Source: a virus
IMG/VR virus record: IMGVR_UViG_3300013372_003870
Coordinates: 1 to 38,937 of that record
Reading direction: 5' to 3' (one strand)
Length of the DNA: 38,937 bases
Part shown: positions 6,114 to 13,000 of the stretch, in pieces
How the letters are laid out: each line of letters starts with the position of its first letter
Position numbering within the stretch: position 1 is the stretch's first letter
Notes under the pieces: model-generated
What the model was told of the DNA's origin: nothing
Seen by the model: the letters and a program-made list of their open reading frames with translations, nothing else
Databases searched by the model: none
Position numbers and translations under genes: made by a program

Positions 6114-6401
6114 TTATTCCCCTTTGGTTTTAATTGTTAAAACAGTGGTGTTGATATTTGTGCCGCTCTGACGGAATGCCCCCACAGGCAAGTCTTCCCA
6201 GTGTCCATCTAGTAGGCCGTGGTCATACCTGGCTGTTACAGGAAGGATAGCGGTTAGGGTTCCTCCTGCTTTAAGAAACTTCAGCGCGTGTTTAACATGC
6301 TTGGCATAGTGTTTGCCGTAAAATGGTGGGTTTATAATCACATGATCAAAATCACCTGTTGGGACTGACTCTAGGAAATTGCGCTCTATAACGGTATGTC
6401 C
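6114..6401 (-). pseudogene. N-terminally truncated DNA methyltransferase (copy A)
   Basis: The in-frame homologous reading begins right after a stop (6402-6404) with GHTVIERNFLE, then FDHVIINPPFYGK, KHALKFLKAGGTLTAILPV, and ends in GAFRQSGTNINTTVLTIK. The NPPF motif is the catalytic motif IV of amino-methyltransferases. The FD..I.NPPF...H..HA...LK.GG.L order matches a known phage methyltransferase family. The SAM-binding motif I part (roughly 80-100 residues) is missing, and the first usable start is a GTG at 6341 inside the domain. Probably inactive. Confidence 0.7.
6115..6183. repeat. 69-bp direct repeat, copy A
   Basis: Partner of 5901-5969. It carries the 3' end of the truncated methyltransferase gene and the ribosome site of the 45-residue membrane-protein gene. 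The two copies bracket that gene. Confidence 0.85.
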
Positions 6402-6422
6402 TTAATAAGAGCAAGCTGCATA

Positions 6423-6710
6423 TTATTCTCCACGCGCTTGTTTTATCGCTTCTCGTGCCATAGCAATCCATGTTCCAGGCTCACTTGGCACATTCCAAGG
6501 ACCACCCTCTTTACCGTAAGAGGCAACCGCTTTTTCCAGGGCCTCTAGCAATTTAGGGGCTGAAACAAGCATGGTCGCATTTTTACGCCAGTCGATCCCG
6601 TTCATAATTGCAGGCTTAATAACGTCGCATATTTTCACACGCGGGTTGCCCTCTTTTGGCCATATGTTGCCATCACCTGAAATTTCCCACTCAGGGTATT
6701 TTTTATCCAT
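6423..6710 (-). CDS. 95-residue phage protein of common small family
   Basis: I start at the ATG at 6710, which has AAAAGGA upstream; the open frame continues to 6935 through very AT-rich DNA that I judge non-coding. Residues near NATMLVSAPKLLEALEKAV and the ending MAREAIKQARGE follow a frequent phage pattern (N..L..AAP.LLEAL......AI.KA). No function is known to me. It is the first gene of the minus block leading to the antitoxins. Confidence 0.65.
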   Translation of the reverse strand: MDKKYPEWEISGDGNIWPKEGNPRVKICDVIKPAIMNGIDWRKNATMLVSAPKLLEALEKAVASYGKEGGPWNVPSEPGTWIAMAREAIKQARGE

Positions 6711-6746
6711 TTTAATTTCCTTTTTATAGGGTGAAAAATCCCGATT

Positions 6747-6774
6747 AAAATACCCTGTTTTCCCATTTTGGCAA
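6747..6774 (-). promoter_or_regulatory. Candidate minus-strand promoter
   Basis: On the minus strand: TTGCCA (6769-6774), a 16-nt spacer, and TATTTT (6747-6752), about 40 nt upstream of the ATG at 6710. It would drive the 95-residue gene and possibly the methyltransferase relic, membrane protein and antitoxin genes. Confidence 0.35.
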
Positions 6775-6810
6775 GCAAATTTTTGCACAACTTTATCCAG
6801 AAATGAATCA

Positions 6811-6903
6811 TTTTTTGGTAAAAGTATTTTTTTTGATTTTTTTTCCCGGTAAAAATAATTTTTTTTGAATTTATTTTTGGTAAAACTCGTGATATAGGGT
6901 TTT
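6811..6903. repeat. Three GGTAAAA repeats at exact 31-bp spacing (possible origin)
   Basis: GGTAAAA occurs at 6817, 6848 and 6879, exactly 31 bp (about three helical turns) apart, in extremely AT-rich DNA with long T-runs. It lies immediately upstream of the replication organiser gene at 6938. Iterated, phased short repeats beside an initiator gene are the usual look of an iteron origin; they could also be operators for that gene. Confidence 0.45.
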
Positions 6904-6937
6904 TCGGAATTAAAAAACCACATAGGATTTTTCAAAA

Positions 6938-7783
6938 ATGGACTGGTTTAAATACCCTGTAAATTACAGCAAAAAAGAATTTATTATTGAGCTAGAACAA
7001 GAGTTTAGCTCTGCCGGATTTAGTGCCTGGATTAAGCTTTTAGAGCTATGTTTGGAGACGGACCACTGCATATTGTCTATTTCTGTAGAAAATCTATGCA
7101 AATCAATAGGTTTGGAGAAAAAGGAATTATTGCCATTTTTGGATTTCGCTTTAATCAAAAGCTGTTTAATTTATGATATTCAAACACTTAATTGCGAGGC
7201 AATCGTTACGGTTCTTCTGGACCAAAACTCCCAAAACGTCCCCTCACGTGCGTATAGGCGGGCGCGTTCTTTAGAAGAATCAATCAAAGATTCTAACATA
7301 AAGTTACTTAAAGAAAGAAAGAAAGAAAAGATAAGGTTTTTAGAAAGAAAGGGGGTATGGGGGAAAGGAAACCTTTTAGAAAATTCCGAAAAAAATGATG
7401 TAAAGTTTTTTGGGCATAAAAAAAATAATTCGGGGCGCGAAATTAATCCAAAAACCGAAATTAAAAAACCGGAATTAAATTCCAAAACTCTGGATCTGGA
7501 TTTTGAGGCATGGTGGAAAATCTATCCACGCAAGATTGGAAAATTCGCAGCGAAAAAATCTTTTACCAAAGCAGTAACGATTTTGGGCATCCCTGAGCTT
7601 ATGCTCGCGGTGGAAAATTTCTCTCGCTCGGTTCTTGGGCAGGAAAAGGAATTTATACCCCATGCATCCACATGGCTCAACCAAAGGCGCTGGGAGGATT
7701 GGCTTGAACCAGTCAATGATGGCGACCCATCTATCCCTGCTGGGTTTTGTGCTCCCCTCGTATCACCTTTTGGATTTGAGTGA
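6938..7783 (+). CDS. Phage replication organiser / initiator-like protein
   Basis: A 281-residue protein. The N-terminus (WFKYPVN...KEFIIELEQEFSSAGFSAWIKLLE) resembles the winged-helix start of phage replication proteins of the DUF1376/DnaD-like class. A Lys-rich linker (about 120-185) follows. The C-terminal part (DFEAWWKIYPRKIGKFAAKK, then FIPHASTWLNQRRWEDW) is a hallmark of phage replisome organisers (F..FW..YPRK.GK..A...F and PHP.TWLNQ.RW.D). It is likely to bind the adjacent origin-like repeats and recruit the primase-helicase encoded downstream. The ribosome site is weak (AGGATTTTTC). Confidence 0.75.
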   Translation: MDWFKYPVNYSKKEFIIELEQEFSSAGFSAWIKLLELCLETDHCILSISVENLCKSIGLEKKELLPFLDFALIKSCLIYDIQTLNCEAIVTVLLDQNSQNVPSRAYRRARSLEESIKDSNIKLLKERKKEKIRFLERKGVWGKGNLLENSEKNDVKFFGHKKNNSGREINPKTEIKKPELNSKTLDLDFEAWWKIYPRKIGKFAAKKSFTKAVTILGIPELMLAVENFSRSVLGQEKEFIPHASTWLNQRRWEDWLEPVNDGDPSIPAGFCAPLVSPFGFE

Positions 7784-7954
7784 GAATTGAGATACCGCTC
7801 TGGCATAGCGTTTAATCGCCCGTATTTGACCGCTGAGGCATCAAGTAGGGGGTGAGACAAAGAACTCTAGCTAGGGACTTAGAATCTTCTGTATGGGCAA
7901 ATTTACCCCCTTAGCGTCGATGGCATTAAAACACCAAGAAAGGAGCAGAAAGAA
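7784..7954 (+). other. Gap between replication organiser and zinc-ribbon gene
   Basis: There is no convincing ORF here. It contains a 7-bp inverted repeat AGGGGGT (7847-7853) / ACCCCCT (7905-7911) with a 51-nt loop and a CTAGCTAG palindrome at 7867. It could be an untranslated leader; nothing firm can be assigned. Confidence 0.3.
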
Positions 7955-8116
7955 ATGAATCACCTATTTGGACACACTTCCGAAGATGAAAAAGAATTTG
8001 ATAATGGCGAAAGGTGCTATTTGTGCTATCAATCCCTCAATGAGGCTTATGGGCAAATGACATTATGCACAGAATGCGGCGGAAAGGGCGAGTTAATTGA
8101 TTATAATCTGATTTAG
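7955..8116 (+). CDS. 53-residue zinc-ribbon-like protein
   Basis: The ATG follows AAGGAG by 9 nt. The chain has two CxxC pairs, CYLC (residues 25-28) and CTEC (38-41), the latter followed by GGKG, which suggests a small zinc ribbon or knuckle. The N-terminus is acidic (HTSEDEKEFDNGE). It sits in the replication operon 11 nt before the methyltransferase-like gene. Function unknown; nucleic-acid or protein binding is plausible. Confidence 0.6.
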   Translation: MNHLFGHTSEDEKEFDNGERCYLCYQSLNEAYGQMTLCTECGGKGELIDYNLI

Positions 8117-8127
8117 GTGGGGTATTT

Positions 8128-8706
8128 ATGCGCGTGTTAATCGGTTGCGAAGAATCTGGTAAAGTGAGGGATGCATTCCAAAAATTAGGCCATGATGCAT
8201 GGTCGAATGATTTGTTGCCTACACGGCAGGGAATAAAGCATCTGCAATGCGATGTGTTTGAGGCTATGGCTTTCGCAAAGTGGGATATAATTATTCTCCA
8301 CCCTGATTGTACGGCGCTCTCGCTTTCAGGAAATGGTACATATGGTGCTGGAAAAGAAAAATACCATAAACGCATTGAAGCAATCGAATGGACTATACGG
8401 TTATGGGAGGCTGCAAAGTTTTACGCCGTCCATGGTTGCGCCTTGGAAAATCCTACATCGGTTATATGGCAACATTTAGGAAAACCACAATATATCCAGC
8501 CCTATCAATATGGGCATGGGGAAACAAAAAAAACCGGGATATTGTTGCATAATCTTCCTGAATTAATTCCAACAAATATCGTTGATGGCAGAGAGCAGAG
8601 AATATGGAAAATGGCACCTAGTCCTAACCGAAAAAGGGATCGTGCAGAAACGTATCAAGGAATCGCTGATGCAATGGCTTCTCAATGGGGGCGGATTGTG
8701 TATTAA
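8128..8706 (+). CDS. DNA cytosine methyltransferase-like phage protein
   Basis: A 192-residue protein. It has a Rossmann-like opening MRVLIGCEESGKVRDAF with GHDAWSNDLLP, then WDIIILHPDCTALSLSG, where the PDC resembles the catalytic Pro-Cys of C5-methyltransferases, and ALENPTSV, resembling motif VI (ENx). It is a common phage family annotated as methyltransferase-like. It is far shorter than true C5 enzymes and lacks a target-recognition domain, so catalysis is uncertain. GGTGGGG lies upstream of the ATG. Confidence 0.65.
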   Translation: MRVLIGCEESGKVRDAFQKLGHDAWSNDLLPTRQGIKHLQCDVFEAMAFAKWDIIILHPDCTALSLSGNGTYGAGKEKYHKRIEAIEWTIRLWEAAKFYAVHGCALENPTSVIWQHLGKPQYIQPYQYGHGETKKTGILLHNLPELIPTNIVDGREQRIWKMAPSPNRKRDRAETYQGIADAMASQWGRIVY

Positions 8707-8730
8707 TCGCTAGTTTTCGGTGGGGAAAAA

Positions 8731-9033
8731 ATGGATTATTCCAAGATAGGAGAAATCCTCGTAGGAAGGGGTATTTTAGGGGTTAATCTATCACAGGTAC
8801 ATTCTCGCGTTAAATGTCCGAGATGCTCTCCAGTGAGGCAGAAAACCTTCTTAAAATGCCTTTCCGTTTCAGTTTCAGAAGATGGTGTTTTATACCACTG
8901 TCATCATTGTGGATTTAGTGGGGGTATCAATGTTGAAAAAAACGCATATCAAAATATTGGAAGATCGCGGAATCTCAATCGAGATGGTATCCAATCTTGG
9001 ATGGAGCAGCGTAGAAAAAACCGCCAATGGTAA
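8731..9033 (+). CDS. Primase zinc-binding domain, out of frame with helicase
   Basis: A 100-residue ORF. CPRC (residues 29-32) and CHHC (57-60) form a zinc ribbon like that of T7 gp4 primase, followed by GFSGG. After about residue 67 the frame departs from homologous sequence. The continuation (THIKILEDRGISIEM, then TOPRIM) is in the +1 frame, and the crossover lies at a run of seven A at 8937-8943. With six A the reading would be GGINVEKTHIKILEDRG, giving one protein of about 578 residues. Possible explanations are transcript slippage, a mutation, a sequence error or a true split gene. Confidence 0.75.
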   Translation: MDYSKIGEILVGRGILGVNLSQVHSRVKCPRCSPVRQKTFLKCLSVSVSEDGVLYHCHHCGFSGGINVEKNAYQNIGRSRNLNRDGIQSWMEQRRKNRQW

Positions 9034-10468
9034 GGATGTTATTCGCATCCCTTATTTTCGTGATGGAAAAACTGTTGGATTAAAATTCAGGACAATTTCT
9101 GGTGAAAAACTTTTTTATCAGGAAAAATCCAGTGAACAGTGTTTATATAATCTTGATGTCCTAAAAACAATTACGGATGAAGAGCCTTTGGTAATTACAG
9201 AGGGGGAAATGGACTGTGTAATTGCTCTCCAGTGTGGATTTAATGCGGTTAGTGTACCTAATGGCGCTCCCAGCCGTCCTATTGAGGGTGATGCAGCAAA
9301 GAAATTTAATTACCTCTCTGAAATACCACCGAAAAGAATTATTACCCTGGCAGTAGATGCAGATATCCCTGGTGGAATTTTATTAAATGAAATTGCAAAG
9401 CGCCACGGGAGGGCGTTTTGTAAGTGGGTGCGTTATCCTGATGGCTGTAAGGATTTAAATGATGTCTTTTTACAGCATGGCGAAAAAGCAGTTTATAAAA
9501 TTATTTCTGGTGCAGAATGGGTAAAGGTTGATGGCCTCTACAATATGGGGGCAATCCCTCCTGCTGCTGAACATCAGGCATTTGATTGCTGTGTTGATGG
9601 CTTGGGGGAAAATTACAAAATTCGTGCAGGTGATTTAACCGTTGTTACGGGAATTCCCTCACACGGAAAAACAATGCTGGTAAATGAAATTGCCTGCAAT
9701 ATGGCGAAGGCATATAACTGGAATATCTGTATTGGCTCGTTTGAGCAGTCCCCAAAACCAGATCATCAGCGATATTTGAGGAATTATTTTCTAAGAAAGC
9801 CCCCTCGCCTTTTTGCCGTAGGAACTCCAGAAACAAATGAGGCATTTAGCAAAGCAGACTCATGGATAGACGACCATTTTTGGTTTGTTATCCCAGATAT
9901 TGATAGTGAGGAGTCTATTAGCCTTGATTGGGCTTTAGAGCGCTGCGCTCACGCAATTCTAAGGCATGGTTGTAGGTTGGTAATTCTGGATCCGTGGAAT
10001 GAGCTTGACCATTTCCGTCCGTCTGGCATGTCCCTTACAGAATATACTGGTTGGGCAATTAAGCAGTTAAAAATCTTTGCAAGAAAATATCAGGTTCACG
10101 TCATTGTGGTCGCTCACCCTGCAAAATTAGAAAAAAATAAAGATGGATCGTATTCGGTCCCCACGCTTTACGATATTTCCGATTCGTCGCATTGGTATAA
10201 TAAGCCTGATGTGGGGATCGTTGTGTATCGAAGCCCGTGGATGGTAAATTTAATTCGCGTTGCTAAGGTTAGGTATGTGGGGACGATAGGAGCGCCAGGG
10301 GATGTGTTTGTACGCCTGGATCAATTCTTGGGGCAGTTCGTTTCTGTCTCTTTTGAGGAGGCAAAAGAATTGGAGGAAGAGTGGCGCAAAAATACATCTT
10401 CCGGTTTCAAAAAAACCGTGCCACAATCTTTTAGTGACCATGTGGAAAGGGCGTATAGGAAAAAGTAA
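8930..10468 (+). CDS. TOPRIM primase / DnaB-type helicase (T7 gp4-like)
   Basis: 512 residues from the ATG at 8930, which has GGGGGT 5 nt upstream and lies inside the zinc-domain ORF. TOPRIM residues: E in VITEGEMDCVIA (about 91) and D143/D145 in LAVDADIPGG. The RecA-like helicase has Walker A GIPSHGKT (about 241-248), GSFEQSP, Walker B RLVILDPWNEL and HVIVVAHPAKL. It synthesises primers and unwinds DNA at the fork. The internal start parallels the short gp4B form of T7, which also lacks the zinc domain. The open frame extends upstream to 8882. Confidence 0.85.
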   Translation: MLKKTHIKILEDRGISIEMVSNLGWSSVEKTANGKDVIRIPYFRDGKTVGLKFRTISGEKLFYQEKSSEQCLYNLDVLKTITDEEPLVITEGEMDCVIALQCGFNAVSVPNGAPSRPIEGDAAKKFNYLSEIPPKRIITLAVDADIPGGILLNEIAKRHGRAFCKWVRYPDGCKDLNDVFLQHGEKAVYKIISGAEWVKVDGLYNMGAIPPAAEHQAFDCCVDGLGENYKIRAGDLTVVTGIPSHGKTMLVNEIACNMAKAYNWNICIGSFEQSPKPDHQRYLRNYFLRKPPRLFAVGTPETNEAFSKADSWIDDHFWFVIPDIDSEESISLDWALERCAHAILRHGCRLVILDPWNELDHFRPSGMSLTEYTGWAIKQLKIFARKYQVHVIVVAHPAKLEKNKDGSYSVPTLYDISDSSHWYNKPDVGIVVYRSPWMVNLIRVAKVRYVGTIGAPGDVFVRLDQFLGQFVSVSFEEAKELEEEWRKNTSSGFKKTVPQSFSDHVERAYRKK

Positions 10469-10490
10469 TCCAATATAATGTGGGGAATTT

Positions 10491-11228
10491 ATGGAAAGAC
10501 TGGATGCTATTTTAGCGAGGCTTGTTTCAAAAATAACTTCAAATCGTGAGGTTCATATGGAAAGCCCTATCGCTGATAATGCCGTGTATCTTGATGTGCG
10601 TGAGATTGAGCCTAAAGTCCCTCCTGAATGGGAAGAAGATCGTATTGCTAGCCTAAAATATGTTGGGCGTGGCGCGATTGTTTCTGTGGTCCTGGCTGAG
10701 TTTGGAAACAAGCTGTCCTCTGATGGGCTTCTTTATGTTAAAATCACAGAAGAGTTAGATGAAGATACCTTTCTTGTGAGGCATGAACTTAATGCCAATA
10801 AGGCTGCTCCTCGTAAGGTTGGTGTTATCCGTAAACACAACATTCTTACTGTTGTCCAGAAGCAGAAAACAGCCATAAATAATATTGATGCCATTGTTTC
10901 CGTTATCGGAGACAGGCAGATACCTATTGCGCGAGATAAACTCCTTGCATCTATTAGGCGTAAAATATCATTCCCGATTTTTGGGATAGGATATTTTGCT
11001 GATGATAGGCAGGTAGAGCGCATGCACGGTGTTATGCGATTTAGTGGGTTTTCCGATAACAATAAGGATCATATAACGGGACAAATACAATTTGTAAGAT
11101 ACCCATCTACAGAGTTTGGGAAATTACTGCTTGGGAAAACAATTGATTTCCCATTTAATTTCGTGACTTCATTTTATGAGTCTGGGCAATATCATAATGC
11201 GTGTACTGATATTATGAAAAACTATTAG
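10491..11228 (+). CDS. 245-residue hypothetical replication-region protein
   Basis: A soluble protein with no recognisable catalytic motif. It has a helical start (MERLDAILARLVSKITS) and then mixed alpha/beta sequence (GRGAIVSVVLAEFG, DGLLYVKITEEL, HNILTVVQKQ). GGGGAA lies near the ATG, and it begins 22 nt after the helicase stop. The neighbours suggest a DNA-metabolism role, but I do not recognise a family. Confidence 0.6.
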   Translation: MERLDAILARLVSKITSNREVHMESPIADNAVYLDVREIEPKVPPEWEEDRIASLKYVGRGAIVSVVLAEFGNKLSSDGLLYVKITEELDEDTFLVRHELNANKAAPRKVGVIRKHNILTVVQKQKTAINNIDAIVSVIGDRQIPIARDKLLASIRRKISFPIFGIGYFADDRQVERMHGVMRFSGFSDNNKDHITGQIQFVRYPSTEFGKLLLGKTIDFPFNFVTSFYESGQYHNACTDIMKNY

Positions 11229-11242
11229 ATAGGGGGTTTCTT

Positions 11243-11428
11243 ATGGATGGAGATCAATATGCAGATTGCATCTCATGTGGGAGAGTTATGGTTGGTATTC
11301 CTATTGCCGCTGTGGATTTGAGAGACACCTGCTATGAGTGTGAAAACGCTCCTGCTGTACAGGTTGGCGTAAAGCAGGAGAAGAGAAGGGCAAAAAAGAA
11401 AAATAGGAAGGTTAAAAAAGACAGCTAG
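11243..11428 (+). CDS. 61-residue zinc-ribbon protein with basic tail
   Basis: Two CxxC pairs, CISC (about 10-13) and CYEC (31-34), are followed by a strongly basic tail (QEKRRAKKKNRKVKK). This is the look of a small zinc-binding nucleic-acid-associated protein. GGGGGT precedes the ATG, and it follows the previous gene by 14 nt. No family name recognised. Confidence 0.6.
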   Translation: MDGDQYADCISCGRVMVGIPIAAVDLRDTCYECENAPAVQVGVKQEKRRAKKKNRKVKKDS

Positions 11429-11455
11429 ATTAATTCGCTTGTTTTTTTGTTTAAT

Positions 11456-11464
11456 TGATATAAT
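11456..11464 (+). promoter_or_regulatory. Extended -10 promoter
   Basis: TG (11456-57), one base, then a perfect TATAAT (11459-11464) make an extended -10 element; no good -35 is visible. The predicted start is near 11471, directly before a stable hairpin. It would transcribe the structured leader, the tRNA-like element and nrdB. Confidence 0.5.
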
Positions 11465-11475
11465 ATCACCTTATG

Positions 11476-11742
11476 CACAGGGGTTTACCTCTTCCCTTGT
11501 GTGTGTGGGGTTCTTTTGGATCTCCCGCGTCTCCTCCTTTAGTAATAAAGTTGAGGCTCCCCTCTCCGTAGTGTCCCCACCCTATGGAGAGGGTTAGAGG
11601 TTTTAATTGACAATCTATCTGTTGGTCGTTTATAAACTCCTTGTGGGGGTGTACTGGCGTAGATATAGATTTTGTGACCAGCTTTTCTATAGATTGGTTC
11701 GATTCCAATCCCTCACACCATATTCTTTTTTAGTGGGGATTT
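11476..11742 (+). ncRNA. Structured non-coding leader ending in tRNA-like domain
   Basis: This stretch carries no convincing gene but is rich in pairing. Hairpin 1 is CACAGGGG (11476-11483) with CCCTTGTG (11494-11501). A second 8-bp stem pairs CCCTCTCC with GGAGAGGG around 11554-11588. The tRNA-like element is at 11643-11720, followed by TATTCTTTTTTAG. Starting near 11471 and ending at CCA, the RNA would be about 250 nt. It lies between an extended -10 promoter and nrdB, so it may be an independent RNA or an nrdB leader. Confidence 0.4.
11643..11720 (+). tRNA. tRNA-like element with encoded CCA; anticodon arm not canonical
   Basis: A 7-bp acceptor pairs GTGGGGG (11643-11649) with CCCTCAC (11710-11716, one G-U), then A and an encoded CCA (11718-11720). 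A perfect T arm reads ATTGG-TTCGATT-CCAAT (11693-11709). In between there is no normal cloverleaf. A 6-bp stem TATAGA/TCTATA (11664-11669, 11686-11691) closes a 16-nt loop, and CTGG (11654-11657) can pair with CCAG (11678-11681). The total length is that of a tRNA. It may be a degenerate tRNA or a tRNA mimic; no anticodon can be assigned. Confidence 0.45.
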
Positions 11743-12702
11743 ATGTCTTTATTGGACCATTCAATTGCCTATAAGCCTTTCCGTTATCCATGGGCCTATG
11801 AGGCATGGCAACTGCAACAGCAAATCCATTGGCTTCCTGAGGAGGTTCCTCTCGGTGATGATGTAGCTGACTGGCGCAAGAAACTTTCTCCCGCAGAGAA
11901 AAACCTGCTTACTCAGATATTCCGTTTTTTTACCCAAGCGGATATTGAGGTAAATAATTGCTATATGAAGCATTATGCCAGGGTGTTTCAGCCAACAGAA
12001 ATTCAAATGATGCTTGCGGCATTCTCAAACATGGAGACAATCCATATTGCTGCGTATTCGCATCTAATTGATACCCTTGGCATGGACGAAGCGGAATATC
12101 TCGCCTTCATGAAATACAAGGAGATGAAAGATAAATATGACTACATGCAGCAATTTAATTGCGACACAAATGAGGGGATCGCAAAAACGCTTGCCGCTTT
12201 TGGTGGATTTACCGAAGGGCTGCAATTGTTTGCATCGTTTGCAATCCTATTAAACTTCCAGCGCTTTGGTAAAATGAAGGGGATGGGGCAAATCGTTACC
12301 TGGTCAGCGCGAGACGAAACGCTGCATACTAATTCGATCATCACCCTCTTCAAAACCTTCATTCAGGAATTTCCTGAGGTATGTACGGAACAAATGGGTA
12401 ACGACCTTAGGGAGGTGTGTGTTACGATTGTAGAGCATGAGGACGCATTTATTGATCTCGCGTTCGAGCTTGGGGGTGTGCAAGGGTTAGAGGCTTCTGA
12501 GGTAAAGGAGTATATACGCTTTATTGCAGATAGGCGTTGCGAGCAGCTAGGTTTGGGGGCAATCTTTAATATCGAAAAAAATCCACTCCCTTGGCTTGAT
12601 GAAATCCTGAATGGAGTGGAGCATACCAATTTCTTTGAGAACCGTGTTACAGAGTATACGCGGGCGGCAACTCAAGGGACGTGGGAAGAGGCATTTATTT
12701 AA
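11743..12702 (+). CDS. nrdB: Class I ribonucleotide reductase, small subunit
   Basis: A 319-residue ferritin-like protein that generates the radical used by NrdA to reduce ribonucleotides. All metal ligands appear: D67 (QADIEV), E98 and H101 (METIH), E158 (TEGL), E192 and H195 (RDETLH). The radical tyrosine Y105 lies 4 residues after H101, as in the E. coli enzyme. It is somewhat shorter than cellular R2 proteins, like other phage versions. GTGGGGA precedes the ATG. No large-subunit gene lies in the window. Confidence 0.95.
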   Translation: MSLLDHSIAYKPFRYPWAYEAWQLQQQIHWLPEEVPLGDDVADWRKKLSPAEKNLLTQIFRFFTQADIEVNNCYMKHYARVFQPTEIQMMLAAFSNMETIHIAAYSHLIDTLGMDEAEYLAFMKYKEMKDKYDYMQQFNCDTNEGIAKTLAAFGGFTEGLQLFASFAILLNFQRFGKMKGMGQIVTWSARDETLHTNSIITLFKTFIQEFPEVCTEQMGNDLREVCVTIVEHEDAFIDLAFELGGVQGLEASEVKEYIRFIADRRCEQLGLGAIFNIEKNPLPWLDEILNGVEHTNFFENRVTEYTRAATQGTWEEAFI

Positions 12703-12724
12703 CACCAAACATAACGGGGTATTT

Positions 12725-12901
12725 ATGCAACCTAAAATAACTATTTTATGGGATGGTAGTGAGGCTCAGGTGCGTTATAATGATGCATTTATTGATGCGT
12801 ATGATGTGCTGCGTCTTGATATGTTGAAGGACGCAGTTTTTATACTAACAGAGAAATACAATGAATTGTCGTCTGAATTCCTTGCCAAGAAAAAAGAGTA
12901 G
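12725..12901 (+). CDS. 58-residue hypothetical protein between nrdB and tRNA-Arg
   Basis: It starts at the ATG at 12725 with ACGGGG upstream; the open frame begins earlier inside nrdB but that part is a shadow. It reads MQPKITILWDGSEAQVRY and later LKDAVFILTEKYNELSSEF with a KKKE tail. Small alpha/beta protein of unknown role. It ends 20 nt before the tRNA gene. Confidence 0.55.
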   Translation: MQPKITILWDGSEAQVRYNDAFIDAYDVLRLDMLKDAVFILTEKYNELSSEFLAKKKE

Positions 12902-12921
12902 GCCGCATGGATTAACCATAC

Positions 12922-12998
12922 GGCCCAGTAGCTCAATTGGATAGAGCATCGGAATTCTACTCCGTGTGTTGGGGGTTCGAGTCCCTCTTGGGCCGCCA
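12922..12998 (+). tRNA. tRNA-Arg (anticodon UCU), CCA encoded
   Basis: A full cloverleaf can be drawn. The acceptor is GGCCCAG with TTGGGCC, the D arm GCTC...GAGC, and the anticodon loop ATTCTAC gives anticodon TCT (reads AGA). The T arm is GGGGG-TTCGAGT-CCCTC, then G and an encoded CCA. One mismatch (T-T) closes the anticodon stem. The phage uses AGA/AGG codons freely, so the tRNA may supplement a host with few such tRNAs. Confidence 0.92.
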
Positions 12999-13000
12999 CT

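Noticed and set aside
6711-6935. N-terminal extension of the 95-residue protein
   Set aside because: The extension is low-complexity Lys/Phe/Asn from A/T runs; the ATG at 6710 has a good ribosome site.
8934-8943. Programmed -1 frameshift at A AAA AAC
   Set aside because: The heptamer is canonical, but a -1 shift leads into a frame without TOPRIM sequence; the helicase is in the +1 frame.
11466-11708. Minus-strand 80-codon ORF in the nrdB leader
   Set aside because: Weak TTG start, no ribosome site, and it is explained by the tRNA-like element and hairpins on the plus strand.
11500-11720. A tmRNA
   Set aside because: The 3' T arm and CCA suggested it, but there is no matching 5' acceptor farther upstream, no typical 5' TTCGAC segment and no tag-peptide reading frame.
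12922-12998. tRNA-Arg as an attachment site (att)
   Set aside because: No integrase gene or partial second copy of the tRNA was seen; it is more likely a phage-encoded working tRNA.
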